Below, piece by piece: positions 1-8,364 of a stretch of 45,678 bases of DNA (positions within the stretch are counted from its first letter, which is position 1; each line of letters begins with the position of its first letter). The notes under the pieces are model-generated. The model was not told the origin of the DNA. It saw only the letters and a list, made by a program, of their open reading frames with translations, and searched no databases. Origin of the DNA: Desulfobacteraceae bacterium (GTDB lineage Bacteria > Desulfobacterota > Desulfobacteria > Desulfobacterales > Desulfosalsimonadaceae); assembly GCA_021737565.1 (NCBI GenBank), contig JAIPDS010000010.1, forward strand, positions 1 through 45,678, read 5' to 3'. A program made the translations under genes and the position numbers.

Positions 1-121
1 TGGCACCGTAAAAAGTCCAATATCTGCGTTACGCGCAATTTCTCAGAATTTCACGTACGGCTAAGTACGCTGCATTCTTCGAAATTGCGCAAGCCTTGAT
101 CTTGAACTTTTTACGGCGCCA
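1..121. repeat. 121-bp palindromic repeat, copy 1
   Basis: This stretch is repeated almost exactly at 42711-42831, in the same orientation, with about two differences by eye. The ends are inverted copies of each other: TGGCACCGTAAAAAGT at 1-16 and its near-complement at 106-121, 15 of 16 positions matching. A second inner pair (GCGCAATTTC and GAAATTGCGC) means the whole unit can fold into one long hairpin. There is no open reading frame of note. It looks like a MITE- or REP-like intergenic element. The window begins exactly at its first base, so this may be an assembly or cut boundary and the left flank cannot be examined. Confidence 0.85.
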
Positions 122-196
122 TCTAAAATCAGACTTTTTTCGAGTGCATCAATATATTATATAGTACAAAATATCGGCTCCCGTACAGAATAATTT

Positions 197-1207
197 TCAG
201 GGAATTATCATAACCTTGACCGCGTCGCGCTCCCGAAGCTGCACCCTGAAGGCATCGGCGGCCTCATCCAGGGAAAATCTGTGGGTTATAAGATGACCGG
301 TGGCCGCCTTTCCAGACTGTATGAGATCTATGGCTCCGGGGAAATTTCCCCCCAAACATCCCACCAGGGAGATATTTTTCCGAATAACCGCCATGGGATC
401 CCATGCAAGGGGTTGCTCAAAAATTCCGACCAGCAGGACCCTGCCCCCGCCCCTGACCATTTCGGTTGCCTGGCTGAAGGTGGCGGAAGAACCGGCGCAC
501 TCAACAACCATATCAACACCCATACCCGAGGTGGCATCCATAACCGCGGCCATGACGTCTTGCCTGGCTGCGTCAATCACCAAATCTGCGCCGGATTTTT
601 TTGCCGCCTCAAGCCTGGAGGCTCTTCTTCCGCTTGCAAGCACCCTTGAGACTCCCAGGGCTTTTAAAGCCTGCACCGCATTTATGCCTATAACCCCCAG
701 GCCCAAAACAGCAGCTGTATCGCCCTCCTTCGGTTTGCCGCGTTTAACGGAAAAAAACGAGATGGAAAGCGGCTCCACTGATGCGCCGTCTTCGTAGGAA
801 AGCTCATCTGGGAGCTTAAATACGGTTTGTCCGGCAATGGCTATTGGAATGGAAACATATTCCGCCATGGCTCCGGGAAGCTGATACCCGGTGAGCTCCG
901 GATTCGCGCAGCGGTGAAACTTGCCCTGCCCGCACCAAAAGCACTGCCCGCAGGGACGGAATCCCGCTGCAGTGACCCGCTCACCGACCCGGATGTCTTT
1001 TACGTTTCTGCCTACTTGCGCAACGTCACCGCTGAATTCATGCCCGAATATGGTCCCCTCAGGCTTGCCCTCCTTGTAGACGTGCAAATCCGAGCCGCAT
1101 ACACCGCAGGCCTTTACGTGGATCACGATGCCGTCATCCGGTACTTCGGGATAATCGACTGTTTCCGTTTTTATAGTTTCAGGACCTCTAAGCACAGCAG
1201 CTTTCAT
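197..1207 (-). CDS. Zinc-dependent medium-chain alcohol dehydrogenase
   Basis: A 336-residue MDR-family dehydrogenase, expected to oxidise an alcohol or polyol, or reduce the carbonyl, with a nicotinamide cofactor in the cytosol. Visible features are the catalytic-zinc Cys37 in CGVCGSD, the GHE motif at 55-57, and four structural-zinc cysteines (86, 89, 92, 100). A Rossmann GLGVIG motif lies near residue 177. The end of the second Rossmann strand reads ASGRRASR, with no acidic residue, which suggests NADP(H) rather than NAD(H). The start at 1207 is chosen because GGAG lies nine bases upstream; an in-frame upstream ATG would add 23 hydrophobic, unlikely residues. It stands alone. Sorbitol or threonine dehydrogenase-like members are closest in pattern; the substrate cannot be told. 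Confidence 0.88.
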   Translation of the reverse strand: MKAAVLRGPETIKTETVDYPEVPDDGIVIHVKACGVCGSDLHVYKEGKPEGTIFGHEFSGDVAQVGRNVKDIRVGERVTAAGFRPCGQCFWCGQGKFHRCANPELTGYQLPGAMAEYVSIPIAIAGQTVFKLPDELSYEDGASVEPLSISFFSVKRGKPKEGDTAAVLGLGVIGINAVQALKALGVSRVLASGRRASRLEAAKKSGADLVIDAARQDVMAAVMDATSGMGVDMVVECAGSSATFSQATEMVRGGGRVLLVGIFEQPLAWDPMAVIRKNISLVGCLGGNFPGAIDLIQSGKAATGHLITHRFSLDEAADAFRVQLRERDAVKVMIIP

Positions 1208-1539
1208 GACACACCACTCCGAAAAAAAGCAAATTAAACAACCAAGGACACCCGTGAGGCAAAAAAAGCATTCCACGGCGAAAATAACACGGGCGGAACC
1301 GCAATTTAATTAAATAGCATAACATACTCCGGACGGATACAAAACCAAAAACCCGAAATGCCCGAGAGAAAAGTGCCTGCAAAAATTCAACCCGGCTACC
1401 GTAGATTCCAGCCCAGCGGCCATGCAAGCTTGAAGGTTTTTTAATTTCAAGACACATTGTAACCCCTGGAGTTAAAAGTTAAGCTTCAGCATTTGAGTTA
1501 TGGAGTAAATTTCCATGCCGCAGGCTGTGGCCATGCGGA

Positions 1540-1722
1540 CAAGGCGGGGCGGTCTTTGAGGGAGCATTGCAGGAGGGCCGGTTAAGCAGATGCCGGCGTG
1601 CGAAGCCATAGTGGCCGGCGCTTGTCTGAGCGCACGTGAGTGCGCGAGTTCGCCGGGCGCGGCGGAGCACACAGGCATCTGCCAGGCCCGAATGCAGCGG
1701 ACGAAAAGACCGCCCCGCCTTG
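1540..1722. repeat. 183-bp GC-rich palindromic element
   Basis: The two ends are a perfect 18-bp inverted repeat (CAAGGCGGGGCGGTCTTT at 1540-1557 and its complement at 1705-1722). The symmetry continues inward imperfectly: GCAGATGCC on the left faces GGCATCTGC on the right. A small hairpin, GCGCAC-GTGA-GTGCGC, sits at 1630-1645 near the centre. The element is far more GC-rich than its flanks and has no believable coding content. It does not share sequence with the CGTAAAAA-bordered repeats elsewhere in the window, so it is a second intergenic element type, MITE-like or a structured RNA module. Confidence 0.7.
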
Positions 1723-1832
1723 GAGAGCATCCCGATAACCGGACTGCGGATTTTCCCAAGGAGACCCGATGTCCAGAGGCAAGCAGAATAATGAAAGATT
1801 CGCCGGGAATTGAGGTTCTAAAAAAAACTTAT

Positions 1833-1862
1833 TTGGCAGTCTGAAACCGTGTATGTTATGAT
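1833..1862 (+). promoter_or_regulatory. Putative sigma-70 promoter of the ene-reductase
   Basis: TTGGCA at 1833-1838 and TATGAT at 1857-1862, each one base off consensus, are separated by 18 bases. The predicted transcript would start near 1869 and give a leader of about 55 bases, ending in a ribosome binding site (AGAGGT) before the ATG at 1924. This is a prediction from motif match only. Confidence 0.45.
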
Positions 1863-1923
1863 CAAAACCTGTTTCCGAATATGACTGCAGTCTTAAACCA
1901 AAATAAACACAAAAGAGGTAGAA

Positions 1924-3858
1924 ATGAGCGAACTAGGCGCCCTTTTTTCACCGATTACCGTAAGAAACATGAAAATACCCAACCGCGCGGTAATCCCGCC
2001 CATGGGAACCGCCCTGTGCGAAAAAGGAGGGAAGGTAAATGACGCGCTTCTGGCCTATATAAAACGCCGGGCCGAAAGCGGCGCAGGACTTTTGATTTCT
2101 GAAATTACAGCGGTCCATCCCACCGGCATGGTGGCTCCCAGACAGCTCGGGGCATGGGATGACGAATTTATCCCCGGCCTTGAAAAACTGGCAGAAGCCA
2201 TGCGCTCCTTTGGCGGCAGGGCTGCCATGCAGCTTCATCACGCAGGCAGGGAAAGCGCCTATATGATAAAAAAACAAAAGGCAATCGGCCCCTCAGCAGT
2301 GCCGAGCCTGATCTACGGCCAGGCACCAAGGGAAATGACAAAAGATGACATTGCGGAAATTGTTTTCTCATTCGGCGCTGCTGCGGCAAGAGCCAGGAAG
2401 GCCGGCTTTGACGCCTTGGAAATACACGGCGCCCACGGATATCTTCTTACCCAGTTTCTGTCCGCAATATCAAATCATCGCACCGACGAATACGGCGGCA
2501 GTTTTAAAAACCGCGCCAGATTCGTTATTGAAGTGACCCGGGAGGTCAGAAAATCGGTGGGGGACGATTTCCCGGTAATGCTCAGAATTTCAGCCGAGGA
2601 ATACATAAAAAACGGCTACACGGTGGATGATATCACGGGCATTCTGCCGGAACTCAAGGAAGCCGGCCTGGATGTAATTCATGCCTCTGTGGGCACCCAC
2701 GGAAGCCCGGCAGGTGTGACCAGCGCCCCGCCCTCATTTGAAACAGGTTTTAACGTATGGAGGGCAAGAAGGATTAAAGAGACAGCCGGCATGCCGGTTA
2801 TAGCGGTGGGCAGATTCACCGATCCGAGACCCGCCAGCGAGGTGATTGCAAACGGGGATGCCGATTTTGTGGCATTCGGCCGCCAGATTTTATGCGACCC
2901 GGATTTTCTTCAGAAAGCCGGGCAGAACCGGTATGAGGAAATCCGCATGTGCATTGCCTGCAACCAGGGCTGTATTGAGCGCGAAATGTTTGAAGGAAAA
3001 TCCGTGCGGTGCGCCATAAACCCGGAAACCGGCCAGGAGCTGGTTTATCCGCGAAAACCCGCAAAACAGCCCAAAAAGGTCTGGATCGCGGGTACGGGAC
3101 CTGCGGGCCTTATTGCCGCATACGAGGCAAAACGGCTCGGCCATGATGTAACCATTTTTGAAAATGAGGCCGAAGCAGGCGGCAATATTCTGTATGCATG
3201 CAAGGCCCCGCACAAGGAGATTTACCATGACTGGATAAAATGGCAGATCCGTCAGACGGAAAAAGCCGGGGTCCGAATTCGCACAAGCACCAGGCTTACC
3301 GCCGAAATGGCCGCGGAACAAAACCCTGACGCCGTTATCCTTGCAACCGGAGGAGAAAAAATCATACCGCAGATACCCGGCATAGACCTGCCGCACGTAC
3401 ATGATGCCTGGCAGATACTGGGGGAAAGCACCGCTCCGGGCAAAAACGTCCTGGTAATAGGGGGAGGCCTGGTGGGAATGGAAACTGCTTGTTTCCTGGC
3501 TTCCAAAAAAAGCTCCGTGACCCTGGCAGAGCAGCTTGAAACCCCGCCCGTGCCCAAATACACCTCTCACGGATATACCCTGCACAAGTACCTGCGCGAA
3601 AACCAATGCGAAATGCGCTTCGGGGCAAAGGTAAAAAAAATCGGCAAAAATTCAGTCGCGGTGGAGGCACACGGGGAGGAACTGGATCTGGAAGGGTTCG
3701 ACCAGGTAGTTGTTGCAGTCGGGATGAAGCCGAGAAACGGACTTGAGCAGGAGCTAAAAGACCGAAACATTGCCTGCAGCGTTGTAGGGGATGCGAAACA
3801 GGTGCGCCGGATTATGGAGGCGGTCGAAGAAGGGGCCCTGGCCGCCTGGGAATTGTAA
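1924..3858 (+). CDS. Old-yellow-enzyme type NADH:flavin ene-reductase
   Basis: A 644-residue enzyme of the 2,4-dienoyl-CoA reductase (FadH/BaiCD) type, which reduces activated C=C bonds using FMN, a 4Fe-4S cluster and FAD. Residues 1 to about 340 form the TIM barrel, with HGAHGYLLTQFLS at 168-180. The cluster ligands are visible as Cys343, 346, 350 and 363. The C-terminal half has two Rossmann folds (GTGPAG at about 390 and GGGLVG at about 515). Length and architecture are those of the full family. It has its own promoter and converges on the acyl-CoA synthetase. In sulfate reducers related enzymes act on enoyl-CoA or aromatic acyl-CoA thioesters such as 2-naphthoyl-CoA; the substrate here is not determined. 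Confidence 0.88.
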   Translation: MSELGALFSPITVRNMKIPNRAVIPPMGTALCEKGGKVNDALLAYIKRRAESGAGLLISEITAVHPTGMVAPRQLGAWDDEFIPGLEKLAEAMRSFGGRAAMQLHHAGRESAYMIKKQKAIGPSAVPSLIYGQAPREMTKDDIAEIVFSFGAAAARARKAGFDALEIHGAHGYLLTQFLSAISNHRTDEYGGSFKNRARFVIEVTREVRKSVGDDFPVMLRISAEEYIKNGYTVDDITGILPELKEAGLDVIHASVGTHGSPAGVTSAPPSFETGFNVWRARRIKETAGMPVIAVGRFTDPRPASEVIANGDADFVAFGRQILCDPDFLQKAGQNRYEEIRMCIACNQGCIEREMFEGKSVRCAINPETGQELVYPRKPAKQPKKVWIAGTGPAGLIAAYEAKRLGHDVTIFENEAEAGGNILYACKAPHKEIYHDWIKWQIRQTEKAGVRIRTSTRLTAEMAAEQNPDAVILATGGEKIIPQIPGIDLPHVHDAWQILGESTAPGKNVLVIGGGLVGMETACFLASKKSSVTLAEQLETPPVPKYTSHGYTLHKYLRENQCEMRFGAKVKKIGKNSVAVEAHGEELDLEGFDQVVVAVGMKPRNGLEQELKDRNIACSVVGDAKQVRRIMEAVEEGALAAWEL

Positions 3859-3885
3859 TTTCCGTGCCAAAACCCGGGCCTTTAC

Positions 3886-5952
3886 TTATGTGAGCACCAC
3901 TCCGGCATCAACCGCGACCGGACTGCCCCTGTTTACTGCAAGAGGATTTATATCGATCTGGGAGATCTGCGGATGGGCCGTGCCCGCCCGCCCCAGATCA
4001 ACGAGGATCTGCGCGGCCGCCTCTTCATCAAGGGGAGGCCTTCCGCGAAAACCCTGGAAAAGCTTTCTGTTGCGCACGGAACGGATCATCTTCAAAGCCC
4101 TTTGCCTGTCAACAGGCGCCAGTTCGAATACAACATCCGGCTCCAGCTCCGCAAGAATTCCGCCCAGACCGAACATCACGCACGCCCCGAAAGCCGGATC
4201 CCTCATAAAACCGGCTATCAGCTCATAGTCAACATGCACCTGCTTCTGGATCAGGATTCTTCCTGACCCCTTAACTTTGTCCGAAAGATCTTTAAATGCC
4301 GATTCAATGGAAAGGCGGTCTGAAAGCGAAAGCTTTACAAGACCGCAGTCTGTTTTATGCCCTTTTTCCGGCACCAGTCCTTTTAAAACAACCGGCATGC
4401 CGGCATGTTCCGCCCAGGCGCGGGCCTCGTCGGCGCTGCTGACAATTTTCTCATCAACAACAGGGATATCAAAGCCTGCAAGAAATTTCTTGCTGTCATG
4501 TTCATCCCATGATTTTCCCGTTTCAGGCAAAGGTTCTGCCGCAGATTTATCCTTTACCACCTCAGGGTTGCCCGGGTTTTGCCCCCTTTCCTCCCTATGG
4601 GCCGAAAACCTGGCAGCCGAACTGATACATTCGGCAAGGCGGGTGGCATCTTCATATACAAGGATACCGGCCCTTTCCGCTTCCTCCTTAAACTGCAGGC
4701 TGCCCAGTCTGCGCCCCATCAGCCAGAAAACAAGAATCTTTCCGTTTTCATCTGCCTGCTGCTTTAAGGAGTAAAGATCCGGGGCCTCATCGCCTATGCC
4801 GGCAACAAAATGGATCACCACCACATCAACCCCGGGATCTCTGACAACTGCATCAACCCCCCCTTTGAAAGCTATTTTGCGCCCCTTTACCGACACCGCG
4901 GGAAACAGGTCCACCGGATTTGATACCGGCATCCAGGAAGGAAAAATTTCTGCAACCGCCCTCCTGGTCTGCTTCGAGAGTTCGGCTACCGTGACACCGC
5001 TTTTTTCAAGGGCATCGCAGGCAAGTATCCCGGCACCTCCGCTGAACGTAAGTATTGCCGCCCTGCAGGCGGGATTTATATTCGAAATCCCGGTCAGGGC
5101 ATGGGCCATGTCCATCATCTGGAACATACTGTTTGCCTTTATGACCCCGGAAAAATCAAGGATACTGTTAAGCAGCCTGGAATCCCCGGAAAGGCTGTAG
5201 GTATGACTTACCGCAGCCTTTGCTCCGGCCCTGCTTTCTCCGCCCTTTAACAGCACAAGGGGCTTGTCAGACTTTCGCGCAAGCTCCGCAAAACGCCTTC
5301 CGCGCGGAATGGATTCCAGGTAAAGGGCTATAACATCGGTATCATGATCATCCTGGAGATATTCAATTATATCGCATTCATCCACATCCGCACGGTTGCC
5401 TATCGAGCAGGCCTTGGCAACCCCGATTCCGCGTCTTCCCAGTTCGGCCAGAAAAATTGCGGACATCATGCCGCTTTGCACTATAAGCGAAATTCTTCCG
5501 GAAAGCAGTTCTTCGCGAACCTCCGGGTTCATAAAAGTAAAAAAATACGGCCTGTGCACGTCCACCAGGCCCATGCAGTTAGGCCCCCACAAACGCATGC
5601 CTGCTTTCCGGGCAATTTGTAAGCATTTTTTTTGAAGGGCGATCCCTTCATCACCGGTCTCGGAGAATCCGGCGCTTTCGATTATAACCCTTTTTACCCC
5701 TTTTCCAGCGCATGCCTCAAGAACAGGGGGAACTGCGTTTGCCGCAACCAGTATCACGGCAAGATCGACTTTTCCGGGGATTTCGGCAACCGAAGGATAG
5801 CACTTAATCCCGTGGAGTTGTTTGTAATTCGGGTTTACAGGATATATGCCGCCGTCAAATCCTGACAGAAGGTTTTTTACAACCGATCCTCCCAGGTTTT
5901 TCTCGCCGGCGCCCACAACCGCAACAGAGGCGGGGTTAAAAAACTTATCCAT
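3886..5952 (-). CDS. ADP-forming acyl-CoA synthetase, fused alpha-beta
   Basis: A 688-residue NDP-forming acyl-CoA synthetase, which interconverts acyl-CoA + ADP + phosphate with the free acid + CoA + ATP. The order is a CoA-binding Rossmann domain (1-130), succinyl-CoA-synthetase-like ligase domains to about 450, and a C-terminal ATP-grasp domain (about 470-688). The phosphorylated histidine of the family is visible as His250 in AVSHTYSLSGD. Both subunits of the two-gene version are here in one chain, as in many bacterial and some archaeal homologues. AAGG lies seven bases before the ATG. It ends 27 bases from the convergent ene-reductase. It may salvage ATP from acyl-CoA or activate organic acids; the acyl specificity is unknown. 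Confidence 0.9.
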   Translation of the reverse strand: MDKFFNPASVAVVGAGEKNLGGSVVKNLLSGFDGGIYPVNPNYKQLHGIKCYPSVAEIPGKVDLAVILVAANAVPPVLEACAGKGVKRVIIESAGFSETGDEGIALQKKCLQIARKAGMRLWGPNCMGLVDVHRPYFFTFMNPEVREELLSGRISLIVQSGMMSAIFLAELGRRGIGVAKACSIGNRADVDECDIIEYLQDDHDTDVIALYLESIPRGRRFAELARKSDKPLVLLKGGESRAGAKAAVSHTYSLSGDSRLLNSILDFSGVIKANSMFQMMDMAHALTGISNINPACRAAILTFSGGAGILACDALEKSGVTVAELSKQTRRAVAEIFPSWMPVSNPVDLFPAVSVKGRKIAFKGGVDAVVRDPGVDVVVIHFVAGIGDEAPDLYSLKQQADENGKILVFWLMGRRLGSLQFKEEAERAGILVYEDATRLAECISSAARFSAHREERGQNPGNPEVVKDKSAAEPLPETGKSWDEHDSKKFLAGFDIPVVDEKIVSSADEARAWAEHAGMPVVLKGLVPEKGHKTDCGLVKLSLSDRLSIESAFKDLSDKVKGSGRILIQKQVHVDYELIAGFMRDPAFGACVMFGLGGILAELEPDVVFELAPVDRQRALKMIRSVRNRKLFQGFRGRPPLDEEAAAQILVDLGRAGTAHPQISQIDINPLAVNRGSPVAVDAGVVLT

Positions 5953-5998
5953 GATCGAACCTTATCTGTATTCAGATTACCGGGCAGGAGAGGAATGC

Positions 5999-6032
5999 AA
6001 AAAGAGGCCGGCATATTTGCCGGCCTCTTTTT
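5999..6032. terminator. Strong intrinsic terminator hairpin
   Basis: A perfect 15-bp stem (AAAAAGAGGCCGGCA and its complement) with a TATT loop, starting with A-tracts and ending with T-tracts, so it can work in both directions. It lies 17 bases past the ferredoxin stop codon on the minus strand and insulates the acyl-CoA synthetase from ferredoxin transcription. Confidence 0.88.
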
Positions 6033-6048
6033 GCCTGATCGGAGCTGC

Positions 6049-6240
6049 TTATCCCTCCCAGGAGATGCACTCCGTCGGGCACGAATCGATTGCCTCCTGG
6101 ATTTCGTCTTCAGGACCTCCCTCGGGCTTGATCACGTAAGCCTTTTCCGTGTCCTCGTCAAAGCCGAAAACCTCGGGGCAGAGCTCCACGCAGCTTTCAC
6201 AGCCTTCACATTCGTCGGTATCAATAACCACCTTTGCCAT
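6049..6240 (-). CDS. Small 4Fe-4S ferredoxin
   Basis: A 63-residue acidic ferredoxin, a soluble low-potential electron carrier. CEGCESCVELCP supplies Cys11, 14, 17 and 21, and a second group DSCPTEC supplies Cys53 and 57. This matches single-cluster 4Fe-4S ferredoxins (Cys11, 14, 17 and 53 as likely ligands), with two extra cysteines as in Desulfovibrio-type ferredoxin I, where they may form a disulfide. GGAGG lies six bases before the ATG. It has its own promoter and terminator, so it is expressed apart from the iscU-iscS genes upstream. It could feed the Rnf complex encoded in this window, though that partnership is inferred. Confidence 0.9.
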   Translation of the reverse strand: MAKVVIDTDECEGCESCVELCPEVFGFDEDTEKAYVIKPEGGPEDEIQEAIDSCPTECISWEG

Positions 6241-6303
6241 AGCCGACCTCCATTTACACCAGATTGTTGAAAGAAAAAGCCTCTTCCTACCATATTCAGC
6301 CTT

Positions 6304-6332
6304 AATATGTTGTTATAAAAAAAATATGTCAA
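6304..6332 (-). promoter_or_regulatory. Putative ferredoxin promoter
   Basis: On the minus strand TTGACA (6327-6332) is followed after 17 bases by CATATT (6304-6309, four of six matching). This lies about 65 bases before the ferredoxin ATG and downstream of the iscS stop codon. The perfect -35 and ideal spacing make it believable, and imply a separate, possibly abundant ferredoxin transcript. Confidence 0.5.
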
Positions 6333-6354
6333 TATTCAAATTTAAGTGGCCTTT

Positions 6355-7527
6355 TTATGTCCCCGGCTTGTTGTAAAGGGGCGACATACTGCGAAGTGTT
6401 TTTACCACCCCGGAGAGCGAAGCCAGAAACTTATCAATATCCTCGAGGGTATTGTCTATGCTCCAGGATATCACAACCGTGCCCTGGGCATCTGCATGGC
6501 TTAATCCCAGGGAAAGCAGCACGTGGGAGGCTCTCAGGGATCCGGTGGCGCACGCGGATTTGGTGGAAACAGCCATGTTGTCCTCATCGAGCATCAGCAT
6601 TACGCTCTCGCCCTCTATATATTTCAGGGAAATGTTGAGCAGATTCGGAAGACTGTGCTCAAGGTTGGTATTTACAATGTATTCGTCTATGTAGCCGGGA
6701 AGTTTTCCAACCAGGTAATCCTTGATTTCTCCGAGGCGTACAAGGCGCTCTTTCATGTGCTTTGCCGCGAGTTCCGCGGCTTTTGCCATTCCTGTTATAC
6801 AGATGAGGTTTTCGGTTCCCGCGCGCTTGTTATTCTCCTGAACTCCGCCGTCGAGCAGCGGGAAGATCCTGGTACCGCGGCGGATATATAAACCGCCGGC
6901 CCCGGGGGGGCCGCCGTACTGATTGGATCCGAAACTGAGCAGGTCAACGTTTAGCTTTTCCACATCAACCGGCACCACGCCGACCGAATCCACTGCGTCG
7001 CTGTGGAACAGGACCTTGTTTTTCCTGGTTATCCGGCCAATTTCCTCTACGGGCTGGATGGTGCCGGTCTCATTGTTGCTGTGCATTACCGAAACCAGAA
7101 TGGTCTGATCGGTTATGGCGTCTTGCACCGCTTTTGGATCAACGCGGCCCGATGCGTCAACCGGAAGAGATGTCACCTTGAAACCCTGGGATGAAAACCT
7201 TTTGATACTTCGTAGTACAGAGTTGTGCTCTATATTGGTAGTAATAATATGATTGCCCTTTTCCCGGTTGGCCAGGGCCGCACCCTTTATGGCGTGATTG
7301 ACCGATTCCGTTCCGCAGGAGGTAAAAACTGTCTCCCTAGGGTTTGCGGCGTTGATAAGCCCGGCCACTGCTTGCCGTGCATCCGAAATAATTTCCGCTG
7401 ATTTTTCACCGGCCTTGTGCTGGCTTGACGGGTTGTGCAGATCGCTGTTGACCGCCTCTGTCATGACCTGCTTTACTTCCGGCAGAAGCGGAGTAAAAGA
7501 TATGTTGTCAAGGTTAATGTAATTCAT
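6355..7527 (-). CDS. iscS: IscS/NifS-family protein lacking the PLP lysine
   Basis: A 390-residue class V aminotransferase fold protein placed directly after iscU, so its context is iron-sulfur cluster assembly. Family landmarks are present: GTES at 72-75, His101, SNNETGTIQP at 150-159, Asp177, RAGTEN at 235-240, and the sulfur-carrying cysteine Cys326 in SACATGS. However, the segment that normally reads S-x-H-K-x-x-G-P-K is here S-N-Q-Y-G-G-P-P: Asn202 replaces the histidine and Gln203 replaces the lysine that forms the Schiff base with PLP. The usual Gln of DAVQ is Asp180. The DNA at about 6905-6930 confirms this with no frameshift. Ordinary desulfurase activity is therefore doubtful; Archaeoglobus IscS is a known family member also lacking this lysine. 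GGGGG lies five bases before the ATG. Confidence 0.9.
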   Translation of the reverse strand: MNYINLDNISFTPLLPEVKQVMTEAVNSDLHNPSSQHKAGEKSAEIISDARQAVAGLINAANPRETVFTSCGTESVNHAIKGAALANREKGNHIITTNIEHNSVLRSIKRFSSQGFKVTSLPVDASGRVDPKAVQDAITDQTILVSVMHSNNETGTIQPVEEIGRITRKNKVLFHSDAVDSVGVVPVDVEKLNVDLLSFGSNQYGGPPGAGGLYIRRGTRIFPLLDGGVQENNKRAGTENLICITGMAKAAELAAKHMKERLVRLGEIKDYLVGKLPGYIDEYIVNTNLEHSLPNLLNISLKYIEGESVMLMLDEDNMAVSTKSACATGSLRASHVLLSLGLSHADAQGTVVISWSIDNTLEDIDKFLASLSGVVKTLRSMSPLYNKPGT

Positions 7528-7539
7528 CTTTGCCCCCTT

Positions 7540-8058
7540 TTAATGCTCTTCTTCTGTAAGTTTCCTCTGGCAGGCTTCGCAGAACTCCGCATCACTGCTT
7601 ATCTCAACATCGCAGTAAGGACAGTGGCATGTTTCACCATCTGCGTGCTCGTGTTTCTCCTGCCTTTGCTCGGGCTTTCTGGCCACCCCGGTCTTTTTGT
7701 CCTTGTAATTCTGAATGGCCATGTGAAGAGCATCGGCTCCAAGATTCGAGCAGTGCATCTTGTTTTTCGGCAAACCTTCCAGGGCATCGGCCACATCCTT
7801 GTTTGTAATGTGTCTGGCCTCTTCTATGGTTTTTCCTTTTGCCAGTTCAGTGAGCATGCTCGATACAGCTATGGCAGAGCCGCACCCGAAGGTCTGAAAC
7901 TTGATGTCTGATATCCGCTCGTCTTCATCCACCTTAAGGTAGATTGTCATCATGTCTCCGCACAGGGGATTGCCTACTTCGCCCACTCCGTCTGGGTCCT
8001 CGATTACGCCCACGTTTCTCGGGTTTTTGAAATGATCCATCACTACCTGATTATACAT
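7540..8058 (-). CDS. iscU: IscU scaffold with C-terminal zinc-ribbon tail
   Basis: A 172-residue iron-sulfur scaffold. The first 120 residues are the U-type domain, with its three ligand cysteines (Cys33 in NPLCGD, Cys59 in FGCGSA, Cys103 in MHCSNLG) and the aspartate Asp35. A charged linker (about 121-142) follows. The tail then has Cys144, 146, 149, 160 and 163; CPYC and CEAC are spaced like a small zinc ribbon. This tail replaces neither the ferredoxin-like nor the Nfu domain of NifU. The start at 8058 is preferred because GGAGG precedes it by eight bases; a GTG five codons upstream overlaps that site. It is 12 bases upstream of iscS and surely co-transcribed. No iscR, hscA or hscB lies nearby. 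Confidence 0.92.
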   Translation of the reverse strand: MYNQVVMDHFKNPRNVGVIEDPDGVGEVGNPLCGDMMTIYLKVDEDERISDIKFQTFGCGSAIAVSSMLTELAKGKTIEEARHITNKDVADALEGLPKNKMHCSNLGADALHMAIQNYKDKKTGVARKPEQRQEKHEHADGETCHCPYCDVEISSDAEFCEACQRKLTEEEH

Positions 8059-8364
8059 GTCGCTTTCCTCCACATTTGATGTTCATATGTATTTCTCAGA
8101 ATAAGCATGAATCTTTTTTTGTACAATATGATTTTAAACATCCCGGCATAGCCGCCATACATCTGCTTGACCCGGGGGCAAAGCGTTATTATTTTAAAAT
8201 TATAAAAGTTCATTTTATTTTCACCACCTGTTCCTCCTTACTTTTCTCTTTTTCGGCCGGCAGCTATATCGCGCTTCCCCCCTATTATAAGGGGGATTTA
8301 AATAAAAACCCGCATGTCAACATTGCGGCCTTTCCCAAACCATCAAAAAAAGGGGGGCGGAAAA
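8059..8364. other. Divergent promoter region, iscU and GAF gene
   Basis: This 306-bp AT-rich stretch lies between the divergent iscU and GAF genes. Weak promoter-like pairs can be found in both directions, for example TTGACC at 8167-8172 with an AT-rich -10 region for the plus strand. None is strong enough to call. A short dyad (CCCCCT-ATTATA-AGGGGG, 8278-8295) lies about 70 bases before the GAF start. No IscR-type site was recognised. Confidence 0.4.

Larger units (their letters stand above)
1208..1923. other. Gene-free region between divergent genes
   Basis: This 716-bp stretch separates the alcohol dehydrogenase from the divergent ene-reductase. I see no convincing gene in it. The short open frames at 1472-1844 all lie across a large palindromic element (1540-1722) and are by-products of its symmetry. 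The part before the element (1208-1539) is AT-richer and shows no clear structure. The part after it carries a plausible sigma-70 type promoter for the downstream gene. Confidence 0.6.

Noticed and set aside
2890-3606. A 238-codon open frame on the minus strand
   Set aside because: It is antisense to the FAD half of the ene-reductase and shows no domain or ribosome site.
6880-6960. A frameshift or decay explaining the missing IscS lysine
   Set aside because: The frame is open on both sides with all neighbouring motifs in register; the change is a clean substitution, and the gene has a good ribosome site and intact partner.
8278-8295. CCCCCT-ATTATA-AGGGGG as an operator of the GAF gene
   Set aside because: Only six base pairs, no placed promoter around it, and no second copy nearby; too weak to call.
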